DNA of 64,000 bases, taken from NCBI RefSeq assembly GCF_001571085.1, contig NZ_BCTC01000018.1:1-64000 (forward strand), in the 5' to 3' direction. Positions within the stretch are counted from its first letter, which is position 1, and every line of letters starts with the position of its first letter. Shown here piece after piece: positions 8,278 through 19,900 of the stretch. The notes below the pieces were generated by a model that did not search any database, was not told the DNA's origin, and saw only the letters and a list, made by a program, of their open reading frames with translations. Position numbers and translations under genes: made by a program. Source of the stretch: Azohydromonas lata NBRC 102462 (lineage in GTDB: Bacteria; Pseudomonadota; Gammaproteobacteria; Burkholderiales; Burkholderiaceae_C).

Positions 8278-9782
8278 GGCCTCATCTCCTCAGGGTCATC
8301 TTGCTTTTCCAGCCCCTGCGGCGGCGGCCCATCGTCCAGGGCCGCGGTGCCGCAGGCCTTGTCCAGCGGCAGCCACACGCGCAGGCACAGCCCGCCGCCG
8401 GCGGGCTGCTCCCAATCCAGCCGGCCGCCCAAGGCCAGCACACGCTCGTGCATGCCCAGCAGGCCATGGCCTGCCGACGCCGGCTGCGGCGCGCCCACGC
8501 CGTCGTCGGCCACGCTCAGCAGCAGGCCGCCGGGGCCGCGCCGCAGCGCCACGGTGGCCGTGCAGGCGCTGCTGTGGCGCTGCGTGTTGGTCAGCGCCTC
8601 CTGCACGATGCGGTAGACATGCACGTCGTGGTCGGCCGGCAGTGGCGTCCAGGGCGTGGGCAGCTTCAGCCGCACCCGCAGCTCGCTGCCGTCCGGGCGG
8701 CGGCGCGGCTGCGCGGCCAGCGACTGCAGGGCCACCGCCAGCCCAAAACGGTCCAGCGCCTGCGGGCGCAAGTCGGCCAGCACGCGCTGCAGCCCGTCCA
8801 GGAGCTGCGCCGTGGTGCGGGCCATGGCTTGGGCGCTGGCGGCGGCCTGCGGCAAGGCCTGCGTCATCAGGCCCATGGCGGCGGCCTCGGCCTGCAGCGC
8901 GCTCAGGCTTTGGCCCATCTCGTCGTGCAGCTCGCGCGCCAGGCGCCGGCGCTCGGCCTCGCGCGCCTGCAGCAGGTGCAGCGTGAGCTGCTGCTGCCGG
9001 TGGCGCAGCTCACCCAGGTGCTCGGCGAGCCGGTTGAAGCCCTGGCCGATGTGCTGGAGCTCGCGCAGCCGCATGGGCGGCAGCCGCACCTGCAAGTCGT
9101 CGGCCGAGAGCCGGCCCAAGGCACCCAGGATCTGGTTGGCCGGCGCCAGCGCGCGGGCCACCAGGCGCGAGACCAGCCACAGCGCGGCCAGCAGCGCCAG
9201 CGCTGCCGCGGCCAGCCAGGCCCAGCGTTGCCAGAGCTGGCGGCCCTCCAGCGCCCAGTGCGGCTGCACCTCCACCGTGGCGACCTTCACGCCCTCGGAC
9301 GTGGTCAGGGTGAGCGCCTGTGTCCACGCGCCGTGCCTGCCGCCGGCCAGCGCGCGCGCCAGGCGGGCCGACAGCGCGCTGGGATCGTCCACCTGCGGCA
9401 GGCAGCCCGCATCGAGCTGGCGGCCGTAGATGTCCACCACCTCGGCGCACAAGGGTGCGCGCTGCGCCAGCAGCTGCAAGGGCTCCAGCGTGACGGTGCG
9501 CGTGCTGCGGTCAAAGGCGCTGGTGTGCTGCGCCAGGTCGTCGGCCAGCAACTGCGTGGCCAGTACCGCGGTGCTGGCCAGCGCCTGAACGTTGCGCTGG
9601 CGCCATTCGCGCCAGTCGCCCCAGGCCAGCAGCGCCAGCACCAGCAGCGCTGCGGCGCCCAGCCGCCAGCGCAGGGCGCGGCCCAGCAGCAGCACCGGCG
9701 GACGCTGCGCGGTGGCGTCCACAGGGGCAGCGGGGGAATCGGCGGCGGGTGAAGTGGACGGGGCGCTCATCGGCGCGCGCAT
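8274..9782 (-). CDS. NarX-like membrane sensor histidine kinase
   Basis: Protein of 502 residues. A proline- and serine-rich N-terminal tail is followed by a first membrane helix at about 35-55, a periplasmic sensor of about 130 residues with two cysteines, and a second helix at about 188-210. Then come a HAMP linker, a HisKA_3 dimerisation domain with the phosphoaccepting His in RELHDEMGQSL, and a HATPase domain (IVQEALTNTQRHS, ADDGVGAP, GHGLLGMHERV). The signal is unknown. The cognate regulator follows directly and overlaps by four bases. The periplasmic cysteine pair could be redox- or metal-sensitive, which is inference only. Confidence 0.92.
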   Translation of the reverse strand: MRAPMSAPSTSPAADSPAAPVDATAQRPPVLLLGRALRWRLGAAALLVLALLAWGDWREWRQRNVQALASTAVLATQLLADDLAQHTSAFDRSTRTVTLEPLQLLAQRAPLCAEVVDIYGRQLDAGCLPQVDDPSALSARLARALAGGRHGAWTQALTLTTSEGVKVATVEVQPHWALEGRQLWQRWAWLAAAALALLAALWLVSRLVARALAPANQILGALGRLSADDLQVRLPPMRLRELQHIGQGFNRLAEHLGELRHRQQQLTLHLLQAREAERRRLARELHDEMGQSLSALQAEAAAMGLMTQALPQAAASAQAMARTTAQLLDGLQRVLADLRPQALDRFGLAVALQSLAAQPRRRPDGSELRVRLKLPTPWTPLPADHDVHVYRIVQEALTNTQRHSSACTATVALRRGPGGLLLSVADDGVGAPQPASAGHGLLGMHERVLALGGRLDWEQPAGGGLCLRVWLPLDKACGTAALDDGPPPQGLEKQDDPEEMRP

Positions 9783-9825
9783 CTTGCACGAGCGCCGCCG
9801 CGCGGCGGCCGGCGCAGCGCAGATT

Positions 9826-10143
9826 TCATTCCGGCACGTAGACCATGGAGCCGTCGGCCAGGCGGTAGGCCACGCCGGCCTTGACGCCGCCGCTGCCCGC
9901 GGCGGTGCTGCCCTCGGCGGCCTGGAAGCGCTGCACGCGCTGGCCGTCCTTGATGACGACCTGCATGTCGGGCTGGCCGGCGTTGCGTATGACGGTGACC
10001 TTGTCGGCGCTGAAGGGGTTGAGCGGGTGGCTGGCCATGGCCAGCAGCAGCGCGGCGATGACGACCAGGAACACGTCGATGAGGTTGACGAGGGAGAGGA
10101 CGGGGTCGTCGTCCTCCTCGGCGAGCAGGCGTTCGGCGATCAC
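9826..10143 (-). CDS. DUF2149 family small membrane protein, ExbD/TolR-like
   Basis: Protein of 105 residues from a GTG at 10143 that overlaps the stop of the channel gene (GTGA). An acidic N-terminus (AEEDDDP) is followed by a single membrane helix (LVNLIDVFLVVIAALLLA) with one Asp, residue 23, placed near its start. A periplasmic tail ends in GSMVYVPE. The single buried Asp in one N-terminal helix parallels the proton-carrying Asp of ExbD and TolR. Together with the upstream MotA/TolQ/ExbB channel this suggests a small proton-driven motor pair. The family name is recalled from the sequence pattern and was not checked by a search. Confidence 0.8.
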   Translation of the reverse strand: MIAERLLAEEDDDPVLSLVNLIDVFLVVIAALLLAMASHPLNPFSADKVTVIRNAGQPDMQVVIKDGQRVQRFQAAEGSTAAGSGGVKAGVAYRLADGSMVYVPE

Positions 10144-10628
10144 GCGCGGCCCTCCCCGGCGGCGGCCAGCGCCAGCAGCTCGGTGGCGTACCAGCGGCGG
10201 CGCACTTGGGCGATGGTGTAGGTGATGGCTGCGGCGATGAGGGCCAGGATCACGGCCGAGAAGGCCATGGTCAGGCCCTGGGAGACGGCTTCGAGCTGGC
10301 CGTCGGCCAGCGCCTTGAGGGCCGGGCCCATGGGGATCATGGTGGCCACCAGGCCCAGCATGGGCGCCACGCGGGTGCTCACCCGGACGAGCTCCAGCCG
10401 GCGCAGCGCCATCAGCTCCAGCGCGGCGGCGTCCAGGTGCGGCTGCTGCGCGCGGACCTGGTGCAATTCGAAGCCCGCGGGCTGGCCGCGGCGGCGCTGC
10501 AGCGCCTGCACCACGCAGGCGCCCAGGGCGAAGAAGGCGTAGGCGAACAGGGCCGCGATGCCCAGCAGCACGGGCAGCAGGAAGAGCTGGCTGGCGCCGT
10601 ACATGGCGCCGTCTACGGTGGCGAGCAT
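10140..10628 (-). CDS. MotA/TolQ/ExbB proton-channel family protein
   Basis: Protein of 162 residues with three hydrophobic segments. The first is LFLLPVLLGIAALFAYAFFALG. The second lies at about 95-115 in RVSTRVAPMLGLVATMIPMGPAL, which carries the Gly-Leu-Xaa-Xaa-Thr pattern of TolQ/ExbB. The third is SAVILALIAAAITYTI. Such proteins form the pentameric stator of ion-driven motors in the inner membrane. The gene lies five bases after the Sel1 gene and overlaps the DUF2149 gene, so the three are one transcription unit. No TonB, TolA or receptor gene is next to it, so the driven partner is unclear. Confidence 0.87.
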   Translation of the reverse strand: MLATVDGAMYGASQLFLLPVLLGIAALFAYAFFALGACVVQALQRRRGQPAGFELHQVRAQQPHLDAAALELMALRRLELVRVSTRVAPMLGLVATMIPMGPALKALADGQLEAVSQGLTMAFSAVILALIAAAITYTIAQVRRRWYATELLALAAAGEGRA

Positions 10629-10633
10629 GGTCT

Positions 10634-11431
10634 TCAGGCCTGCGCGATGCGGTCGAGGGCGCGGGGCGCGGCCACGCGCGGCGCGGCGGGGCGGGCCAGG
10701 CGGCGCTGGTGCCAGGCGCCCGCGCCCACGAGCGCGGCCAGCGCGGCGGCCAGGGCGAGCGACCAGTCCGGCAGCGCGGGCAGCGACTGCGCGGCCTGCT
10801 GCACCAGGCGCTGGGCCTTGGCGGTGGCCGCGGCCACGACGCCATTGGGCGTGCCCACGCCCTCGCCGCGCTGGTTGCGCGAGCCGGTGTGGTGGCCGGT
10901 CTGGAGGAAGGTCCTGGCGTCCTCGCTGCCCAGGGCGGCGGCGCGCTCGAACCACTTGCGGGCCTCGGCCTCGTCGCGCGGCACGCCGTTGCCTTCGTGG
11001 AGGGCCGAGGCGTAGTGCAGGCTGCCCAGGGCGGCGTAGTCCTCGTCGCCGCTGCCTTCGGCGGCGCGCTTGTAGAGGGCGGCGGCGGCGGCCGGGTCGC
11101 GGGGCACGCCGGAGCCGTCCTCCAGCAGCAGGCCCTTCCAGATCATGGCGCCGCCGTAGCCCTTGGCGATGCACTTGTCGAAGATCTTGTGCGCGGCCTC
11201 GAAGTCGCCGCACTTGGCGGCCCAGTAGCCGTAGCTGCAGGTGATCATGCCCGCGGGCTGGTCCGCCCAGTACTCCATGGAGAGCGTGCTGACCTCGCGC
11301 CGCAGCGGGTCGCTGGCGGCGGGATCGGCGGGCGAGGTGCCGCCGCAGTGGCCGGCGGCATGGGCGGCGATGGACAGGAGCAGCGCCAGGGCGAGCGCCG
11401 GCGCGGCGCGGTGCAGGTGTGTGGATGGCAT
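10634..11431 (-). CDS. Sel1-repeat protein with signal peptide and C-terminal membrane anchor
   Basis: Protein of 265 residues from the ATG at 11431, chosen because it begins a clean signal peptide (ALALALLLSIAAHAAGHC). At least two Sel1-like repeats are visible, around GAMIWKGLLLEDGSGVPRDP and ALHEGNGVPRDEAEARKWFE, so the periplasmic part is an alpha-solenoid for protein contacts. A single hydrophobic helix near residue 225 (SLALAAALAALVGAGAW) is followed by a basic cytoplasmic tail. It is the first gene of the unit with the ExbB-like and DUF2149 proteins and may couple their motor to a partner, which is inference from position only. Confidence 0.8.
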   Translation of the reverse strand: MPSTHLHRAAPALALALLLSIAAHAAGHCGGTSPADPAASDPLRREVSTLSMEYWADQPAGMITCSYGYWAAKCGDFEAAHKIFDKCIAKGYGGAMIWKGLLLEDGSGVPRDPAAAAALYKRAAEGSGDEDYAALGSLHYASALHEGNGVPRDEAEARKWFERAAALGSEDARTFLQTGHHTGSRNQRGEGVGTPNGVVAAATAKAQRLVQQAAQSLPALPDWSLALAAALAALVGAGAWHQRRLARPAAPRVAAPRALDRIAQA

Positions 11432-11555
11432 GGGACGCGGGCCGCGGCGGGCCGGTGACGGGATGGCGCCACTGTGGCCATGCGGGCGGACGCGCGACAG
11501 AGCAGGTGCCACGGCGGGGGGCGGGCAAATTGCCCGGGTTCGCGGCCACGTCGAA

Positions 11556-12200
11556 TCAGATCTCCCACACCCCCAGGCTGCGCACCAGCGCCAGCACGTC
11601 CTGGCGCCGCGGCGCCAGGGCCAGCGGCTCGTCGGCCACGATGCGAAACGGCGGCGAGGACAGGCGCTGGCGGCACAGCAGCAGGCAGCGGCCTGCGTCG
11701 TCGCGCCGGGAGGTGTAGCTCAGGGCCTGCGCTTGTGGACGCTGGTCGAAAGCCGCCTGCGCCCACGCGCGCGTGAGCGGGTAGGCGTTGGGCAGGGAAT
11801 CGATGAGCTGCGCCCGCGTCAGGCCCAGGCGCGGCAGGTCCTTGGTGTGCAGGCTCACGCACTGCAGCTGCGCATCGAGCTCCAGCGTGGCCAGGTGGTA
11901 GTGCGCCAGCCGCGCCACCTCGAACACGCCCGGCGGCTGCAGCGACACGTCGTGCAGCAGCGATTCCATGCAGGCGCACTCCGGCGTGCTGGCCGCGTAG
12001 TAGGTGTGCAGCGGCTGCCCGTCGGCGCCGCGCAGCGGTGCGGAGCGCGAGGCACCGTGGCCTTCGTTGAAGGAGGCGGCCGTCAGCGGGAAATCCCGCG
12101 TGCTGTAGACGTGGTACCAGCGCGGCACCTCGGCGCGCGTGAGGGCGCGCAGCGTGAAGGCTTCTGCGGCGCCAGGTGGCGGCAGCGCGTCCGCCGTCAT
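11556..12200 (-). CDS. RES-domain toxin (NAD+ phosphorylase family)
   Basis: Protein of 214 residues. RES toxins degrade NAD+ and stop growth unless bound by the antitoxin. The expected elements are seen: WYHVYSTRDFPLTAASFNEGHGA (N-terminal Arg region), YYAASTPECACMESLLHDV with the Tyr and Glu of the active site, and a C-terminal SYTSRRDDAG with the conserved Ser. Its ATG overlaps the stop of the upstream gene (ATGA), the order antitoxin then toxin that is usual for RES systems. Recognition is from motifs and context, and substrate specificity was not tested. Confidence 0.83.
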   Translation of the reverse strand: MTADALPPPGAAEAFTLRALTRAEVPRWYHVYSTRDFPLTAASFNEGHGASRSAPLRGADGQPLHTYYAASTPECACMESLLHDVSLQPPGVFEVARLAHYHLATLELDAQLQCVSLHTKDLPRLGLTRAQLIDSLPNAYPLTRAWAQAAFDQRPQAQALSYTSRRDDAGRCLLLCRQRLSSPPFRIVADEPLALAPRRQDVLALVRSLGVWEI

Positions 12201-12853
12201 GCGACGTGGCTGCGGTCGTAGCGGCGGGCGGCCTCCAGCACGGCATCGGCCTCGTGCAACAAGTCCTTGGGCGGCGTGGGCGCCTCGCGGCCGTCCGCGG
12301 CCATTCGCACCAGCCAGGCATTGGGAAAGTGGAACCACGCGGCCAGCGCCCAGGGGTCGCGACCCGGGCCCAGCGCTTCCAGCAGCGGTTTCACGATGGG
12401 CAGCGGCGCGTAGCCGGCGTCGAACTGCCAGCGCGCGTAGTACTCGCGCCCGCCGTGGGTGACGCTGAAGACGCGCCCCCGCCGCTTCCAGTCGCTGGCC
12501 GGCAGCGATTTGTTGGTGGGCGGCGCCGGCTGCAGCCGGTTGATCTCCTCGGCCGTGAGCCAGTCGCCCTCGGCCAGCATGCGGCGGATGGTGTTCACGC
12601 GCCGCAGCCGCTCTTCCAGCAGCTCCTGGCCGGGCTCGGCGAGCTGCCCGGCCACGGCGGCGAGCTGCCCGGCCAGCTCGTCCGCGCGGGCCAGCACCTG
12701 CGCCGGCACCGCGGCCTGCAGCACCAGCGCCGTGGCGCGCTCCACTGCCCTTTCCAGGCTTTGCACCACGGCCGGATCGACGTCCGGCGGCAAGCCGGCG
12801 GGCAGGTGCACTTTCAGCAGCAGGTCGGTGTCCAAGGCCATTGCGCGCTCCAT
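12197..12853 (-). CDS. Antitoxin partner of the RES toxin
   Basis: Protein of 218 residues from the ATG at 12853, with a second ATG at 12841. The N-terminal half is a long, Ala- and Leu-rich helical region (about 25-105) rather than a plain HTH. The C-terminal half (about 105-205) has ILEEG-like WLTAEEINRL, FSVTHGGREYYARWQF and AAWFHFPNAWL, a pattern close to the toxin-binding domain of MbcA/ParS/Xre antitoxins. The gene overlaps the toxin gene by four bases. An 11-base inverted repeat lies ten bases upstream of the start and probably is its autoregulatory operator. The DNA-binding part of the protein is not obvious, so the exact antitoxin class is uncertain. Confidence 0.75.
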   Translation of the reverse strand: MERAMALDTDLLLKVHLPAGLPPDVDPAVVQSLERAVERATALVLQAAVPAQVLARADELAGQLAAVAGQLAEPGQELLEERLRRVNTIRRMLAEGDWLTAEEINRLQPAPPTNKSLPASDWKRRGRVFSVTHGGREYYARWQFDAGYAPLPIVKPLLEALGPGRDPWALAAWFHFPNAWLVRMAADGREAPTPPKDLLHEADAVLEAARRYDRSHVA

Positions 12854-12862
12854 CGAGTTCCG

Positions 12863-12897
12863 ATATTGCCAAGAAGATAGCACCTGCTTGGCAATAT
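12863..12897. promoter_or_regulatory. Inverted-repeat operator upstream of the antitoxin and glgX genes
   Basis: Perfect 11-base arms ATATTGCCAAG (12863-12873) and CTTGGCAATAT (12887-12897) are separated by 13 bases. On the minus strand the spacer holds TGCTATCTT, which fits an extended -10 element for the antitoxin gene, so a bound repressor would sit across this promoter. On the plus strand the repeat lies 60 bases before glgX. This is a convincing operator by symmetry, but the regulator is inferred from position. Confidence 0.65.
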
Positions 12898-12907
12898 AGG
12901 AGAACCG

Positions 12908-12956
12908 ATGTCGCCGACGGGAAAACGGGCGCCGAATTTGCTCTCTTGCACCCGCG

Positions 12957-12967
<11 letters not shown>
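12908..12967 (+). CDS. Possible 19-residue leader peptide overlapping the glgX start
   Basis: A short frame starts at the ATG at 12908, seven bases after the strong Shine-Dalgarno AGGAGA at 12898-12903. It ends at the TGA at 12965-12967, eleven bases inside glgX. The glgX ATG at 12957 itself has no visible Shine-Dalgarno. Translation of this leader could therefore bring ribosomes to the glgX start by coupling. The peptide (MSPTGKRAPNLLSCTRDEP) shows no attenuation-type codon run. It may also be a chance frame. Confidence 0.35.
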
Positions 12968-15089
<2,122 letters not shown>

Positions 15090-15160
15090 GCGCCGCATGA
15101 GCGGCCAAGCGCGGCGCGCACCGGTTCCCGACCCCAAAACATTTTTACCTGCCACACACC

Positions 15161-16978
15161 ATGCCCAACTTTTCCATGCCCTTCGGCGCCGAGCTGCTGG
15201 ACGACGGCGGCGGCGTGCGCTTTCGCCTGTGGGCGCCGGACGTCCAGGCGCTGCGCCTGCAGCTCGAAGGCGCCGGACGCGGCCGGCTGCTGCCCATGCA
15301 CGCGCTGGACGAGGGCTGGCACGAGATCACCGTGCAGGAAGCCGGCGCCGGCACGCGCTACCGCTTCATGCTGCCGGACGGGATGTCGGTGCCCGACCCC
15401 GCGTCGCGCTTCAACCCGGAGGACGTGCACGGCCCAAGCGAAGTGGTGGACCCCGGCGGCTACCGCTGGAACGACAGCGGCTGGCGCGGCCGGCCCTGGC
15501 ACGAGGCCGTGCTCTACGAGCTGCACGTGGGCACCTTCACCGAGGCGGGAACCTACGCCGCCGCGATGGCACGGCTGCCGGAGCTGGTGGCGCTGGGCAT
15601 CACGGCCGTGGAGCTGATGCCGCTGGCCGACTTCCCCGGCACGCGCGGCTGGGGCTACGACGGCGTGCTGCCCTTCGCCCCCGACGCCCGCTACGGCCGC
15701 CCCGAGGAGCTCAAGCGCTTCGTGGACGAGGCGCACCGGCTGGGGCTCATGGTGTTCCTGGACGTGGTCTACAACCACTTCGGCCCGGAAGGGAATTACC
15801 TGCACGCCTACTGCAAGGCGTTCTTCAACGCGGCGCACCAGACGCCGTGGGGCGCGGCCATCAACTTCGACGGCGCGCACAGCGGCAACGTGCGGCAGTT
15901 CTTCATCGCCAACGCGCTCTACTGGATAGAGGAGTACCACTTCGACGGGCTGCGGCTGGACGCGGTGCACGCCATCGCCGACGACTCGCCCACGCACATC
16001 GCCGTGGACATCGCCCGCGCGCTGCGCGCCGGGCCCGGGCGCTTCCGCCCCGTGCACGTGGTGCTGGAGAACGACGCCAACGCCGCGCGGCTGCTGGCCC
16101 GCGGCGAGGACGGCACCCCCGGCGGCGCCGTCGCGCAGTGGAACGACGATTTCCACCACGCGGCCCACGTGCTGGCCACCGGCCAGCGCGACGGCTACTA
16201 CGCCGACTACGCCACCGACCCGGTGAACACCTTGGGCCGCTGCCTGGCCGAGGGCTTTGCCTACCAGGGCGACCCGTCGCCCTTCCGCGAGGGCGAGCCG
16301 CGCGGCGAGCCCAGTGCGCAACTGCCCTCGCCGGCCTTCGTCTCCTTCCTGCAGAACCACGACCAGATCGGCAACCGCGCCTTCGGCGAGCGCCTCAGCG
16401 ACTTGGCGCCCGCTGCCCGGCTGGATGCGCTCTACGCCTGCCTGCTGCTGTCGCCGCACGTGCCCATGCTGTTCATGGGCGAGGAGCTCGCGGCCACGGC
16501 GCCCTTCCTGTACTTCTGCGACTTCGGCCCGGAGCTGGCCGCGGCGGTGTCCAAGGGGCGGCGCGAGGAGTTCGGCCGCTTCGACGCCTTCCAGAGCGAG
16601 GCCGCGCGCGCCGGCATCCCCGACCCCAACGCCGAAGCCACTTTCACGGTCTGCCGGCCCAATTGGGCCGAGCGCGAGATCGAGCCGCACTCGCGGCGGC
16701 TGGCGCTCATCCAGCACCTGCTGGAGCTGCGGCGGCAGTGGATCACGCCGCGGCTGGCGGGCATGGCCGCGGGCGGCAAGCACCGCGTGGAAGGCGGGCT
16801 GCTGCAGGTCGTGTGGTGGCTGGGCGAGGGCGCGACGCTGCGCCTGGCAGCCAATTTCGGCGAGGCGCCGCAGCCGCGCCCGCCGCTGGCCGGGCACATC
16901 GTGTTCGAGCTGCATGCCGAGGACGCGCAACTGCTCCCCGACGGCGTGATCGTGAGCGTGGAGGGTGTCGATGTCTGA
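15161..16978 (+). CDS. treZ: Malto-oligosyltrehalose trehalohydrolase TreZ
   Basis: Protein of 605 residues. TreZ releases trehalose from maltooligosyl-trehalose made by TreY. Visible features are an N-terminal CBM48-like domain (FRLWAPDVQALRLQLEG), LDVVYNHFGPEGNYL, GLRLDAVHAI (nucleophile Asp267), VVLENDANAARLL (acid/base Glu303) and FLQNHDQIGNRAFG, the last typical of trehalohydrolases. The gene is 71 bases after glgX and its stop overlaps the start of the malQ-treY gene by eight bases, so these genes are one operon. No truncation or odd residue is seen. Confidence 0.95.
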   Translation: MPNFSMPFGAELLDDGGGVRFRLWAPDVQALRLQLEGAGRGRLLPMHALDEGWHEITVQEAGAGTRYRFMLPDGMSVPDPASRFNPEDVHGPSEVVDPGGYRWNDSGWRGRPWHEAVLYELHVGTFTEAGTYAAAMARLPELVALGITAVELMPLADFPGTRGWGYDGVLPFAPDARYGRPEELKRFVDEAHRLGLMVFLDVVYNHFGPEGNYLHAYCKAFFNAAHQTPWGAAINFDGAHSGNVRQFFIANALYWIEEYHFDGLRLDAVHAIADDSPTHIAVDIARALRAGPGRFRPVHVVLENDANAARLLARGEDGTPGGAVAQWNDDFHHAAHVLATGQRDGYYADYATDPVNTLGRCLAEGFAYQGDPSPFREGEPRGEPSAQLPSPAFVSFLQNHDQIGNRAFGERLSDLAPAARLDALYACLLLSPHVPMLFMGEELAATAPFLYFCDFGPELAAAVSKGRREEFGRFDAFQSEAARAGIPDPNAEATFTVCRPNWAEREIEPHSRRLALIQHLLELRRQWITPRLAGMAAGGKHRVEGGLLQVVWWLGEGATLRLAANFGEAPQPRPPLAGHIVFELHAEDAQLLPDGVIVSVEGVDV

Positions 16979-19900
16979 CGGGCTGCTGCAACGCTGGTGT
17001 CAACGGCTCAAGGTCGGCACCGAATGGCATGACGTCTGGGGCCAGCGCCACGAGGTGCCGGACGAGGGCTTGAAGGCGCTGCTGGCCCAATTGGGCGTGC
17101 CGCGGCTGGACGAGGAGGCGTTGGACGCCGCCGTCGCCGCCGAGTGGCACCAGCCGCTGCCGCCGGTGCTGGCGCTCAAGGCCGGTGCGGACCGGTTCGA
17201 CGTGCCCTTGAAGCTGCCGCGCGAGGTGCGGCTGCTGCGCTGGACCGTTCATGAGGAAGACGGCGCCGTGCACAGTTGGGACGCCGACGCGGACGGGTTG
17301 CCGCACACCGGCGAGGCGACCGTGCACGGGCGCGCCATGCGGGCGCTGCGGCTGTCCATCCACACCCGGCTGCCCGCGGGCTACCACCGGCTGGTGCTGC
17401 AGACCGAGGGCATCGCGTTGGGCGAGTCGCTGCTGGTCACGGCGCCGGCGCACTGCTGGCGCCCGCCGGAGCTGCAGGGCGAGGGGCGCGTGTGGGGCCC
17501 GGCCCTGCAGCTCTACGCGCTGCGCTCGCAACGCAACTGGGGCATGGGCGACTTCACCGACCTGGCCGAGCTGACGGTGGCCTTTGGCGAGCGCGGCGCG
17601 GGCATCGTGGGCCTGAACCCGCTGCACGCGCTCTTCAGCCACAACCCGCACCACATCAGCCCGTACAGCCCAAACTCGCGCTCGCAGCTCAACACGCTCT
17701 ACATCGACGTGGAGGCGGTGGAGGATTTCCGCGAGTGCGACGCGGCGCAGGCGCTGGTGCGCTCGGCCGATTTCCAGAACCGGCTGCAGCGGCTGCGCGA
17801 GGCGCCGCAGGTGGACCATGCGGGCGTGGCCTCGGCCAAGCTGGAGGTGCTGCGACGGCTGTACCGGCATTTCAAGGAACGGCACCTGGACACGGCCAGC
17901 GCGCGGGGGCGGGCCTTCCGCGCCTTCCAGGCCGACCAGGGCGAGCCGCTGCGCCTGTTCGCCACCTTCGAGGCGCTGCAGGCGCGGTTTCACGCGCAGG
18001 ACGGCGGCATCTGGGGCTGGCCGGTGTGGCCGCAGGAGTTCCGCGACCCGCGCGGCGAGGCGGTGCGGCGCTTCCAGCGCGAGGGGCGCGAGGCCATCGA
18101 GTTCCACGAGTACCTGCAGTGGCAGGCCACGCTGCAGCTCGCCCGCGTGGCGCACCGCTGCCGCTCGCGCGGGCTGGCCGTCGGCCTGTACCTGGACCTG
18201 GCCGTGTCGGTGGACCGCGCGGGGGCGGACACCTGGGGGCACGCGGCCCTCTACGCCGCCGGCGCGACGGTGGGGGCGCCGCCGGACGAGATCAACGTCC
18301 AGGGCCAGGACTGGGGCCTGCCGCCGCTGCACCCGGGCCGGCTGCTGACGGACAGGCTGCGCTTCTTCATCGCCACGCTGCGCGCCAACATGCGCCACGC
18401 GGGGGCGCTGCGCATCGACCACGTCATGGGGCTGATGCGCCTGTACTGGATTCCGCCGGAGCGCGGCGCCACCCAGGGCGCCTACGTGCACTACCCGCTG
18501 CAGGAGCTGATGGCCGTGGTGGCGCTGGAGAGCCAGCGCAACCAGTGCATGGTGATCGGCGAGGACCTGGGCACGGTGGCCGACGAGATGCGCGCCGCGC
18601 TGGCCGAGGCCGAGGTGCTCTCCTACCGGCTGCTGTACTTCGAGCGCGGCGAGGGCGGCGCCTTCAAGCGCCCGCGCGAGTACCCGCGCGAGGCGCTGGT
18701 GGCCATCTCCACCCACGATTTGCCCACGCTGGCCGGCTGGTGGACCGGGCACGACCTGCAGGTGCGCAAGGGCCTGGGCCTCTACCCCGACGAGAAGGTC
18801 TACGAGGAACAGCTCGTGGGCCGCGCGCAGGAGAAATACCGGCTGCTGCTGGCGCTGCAGCACGAGGGCCTGCTGCCGGCGGACGTGGCGCTGGACCTGG
18901 CCCACCCGCCGCCGCTCACGCAGGCGCTGGTGGAGGCGGTGCACGCCTACATGGCGCGCACGCCCTCGCGGGTGCTGGTGGTGCAGCTGGAAGACGCGTT
19001 GGGCGTGCTGGACCAGCCCAACCTCCCCGGCACCGTCAACGAGCACCCCAACTGGCGCCAGAAATTCCAGATGCCGCTGGATGCGCTGCTGGCGGACGAG
19101 CGGGTGGTGTCGCTGTCGCGGGTGCTCTCCGAGCTGCGCCCGCATGCGCCCTTGAAGGCGGCGCAACTGCCGCGGGCGCAGGCCCTCATTCCCCGCGCCA
19201 CCTACCGGCTGCAGTTCCACAAGGATTTCAACTTCGACCACGCCATCGCCGTGCTGCCCTACCTGCAGCGGCTGGGGGTGAGCCACGTCTACTGCTCGCC
19301 GCTGATGCGCGCCCGCCCGGGCAGCACGCACGGCTACGACGTGGTGGCGCACGACGAGTTCAACCCGGAGCTGGGCGGCAAGGAAGGCTTCGAGCGCTTC
19401 GCCGCCGCGGCGCGGGAGCGCGGGCTGGGGCTGATCCTGGACATCGTGCCCAACCACATGGGCGTGATGGGCGGGCACAACGCCTGGTGGCACGACGTGC
19501 TGGAGCACGGCGAGGCCTCGGCCTACGCGCGCTATTTCGACATCGACTGGCAGCCGGTCGATCCGGCCCTGCAGGGCAAGGTGCTGCTGCCCGTGCTTGG
19601 GCAGCACTACGGGCGGGTGCTGGAGGCGGGCGAGCTGCAACTGGTGTTCGACCCGGCCCTGGGCGCCTTCGCGCTGCAGTACTGGGAGCACCGCTTTCCG
19701 CTGGACCCGCGCACCGTGGCGCCGCTGCTGGAGCGCGCGGCGCAGCGGCTGGAGGGGGCGGCGTCGCTGGCGCTGCAAAGCCTGTCCACGGCCTTCGGCC
19801 ACCTGCCGCCGCGCGAGGACGCGTCGCCGCAAGGCCGCTTCGAGCGCCAGCGCGACCAGGCGCTGCTCAAGGAGCGGCTGGTGGACCTGCTGCGCGAGGA

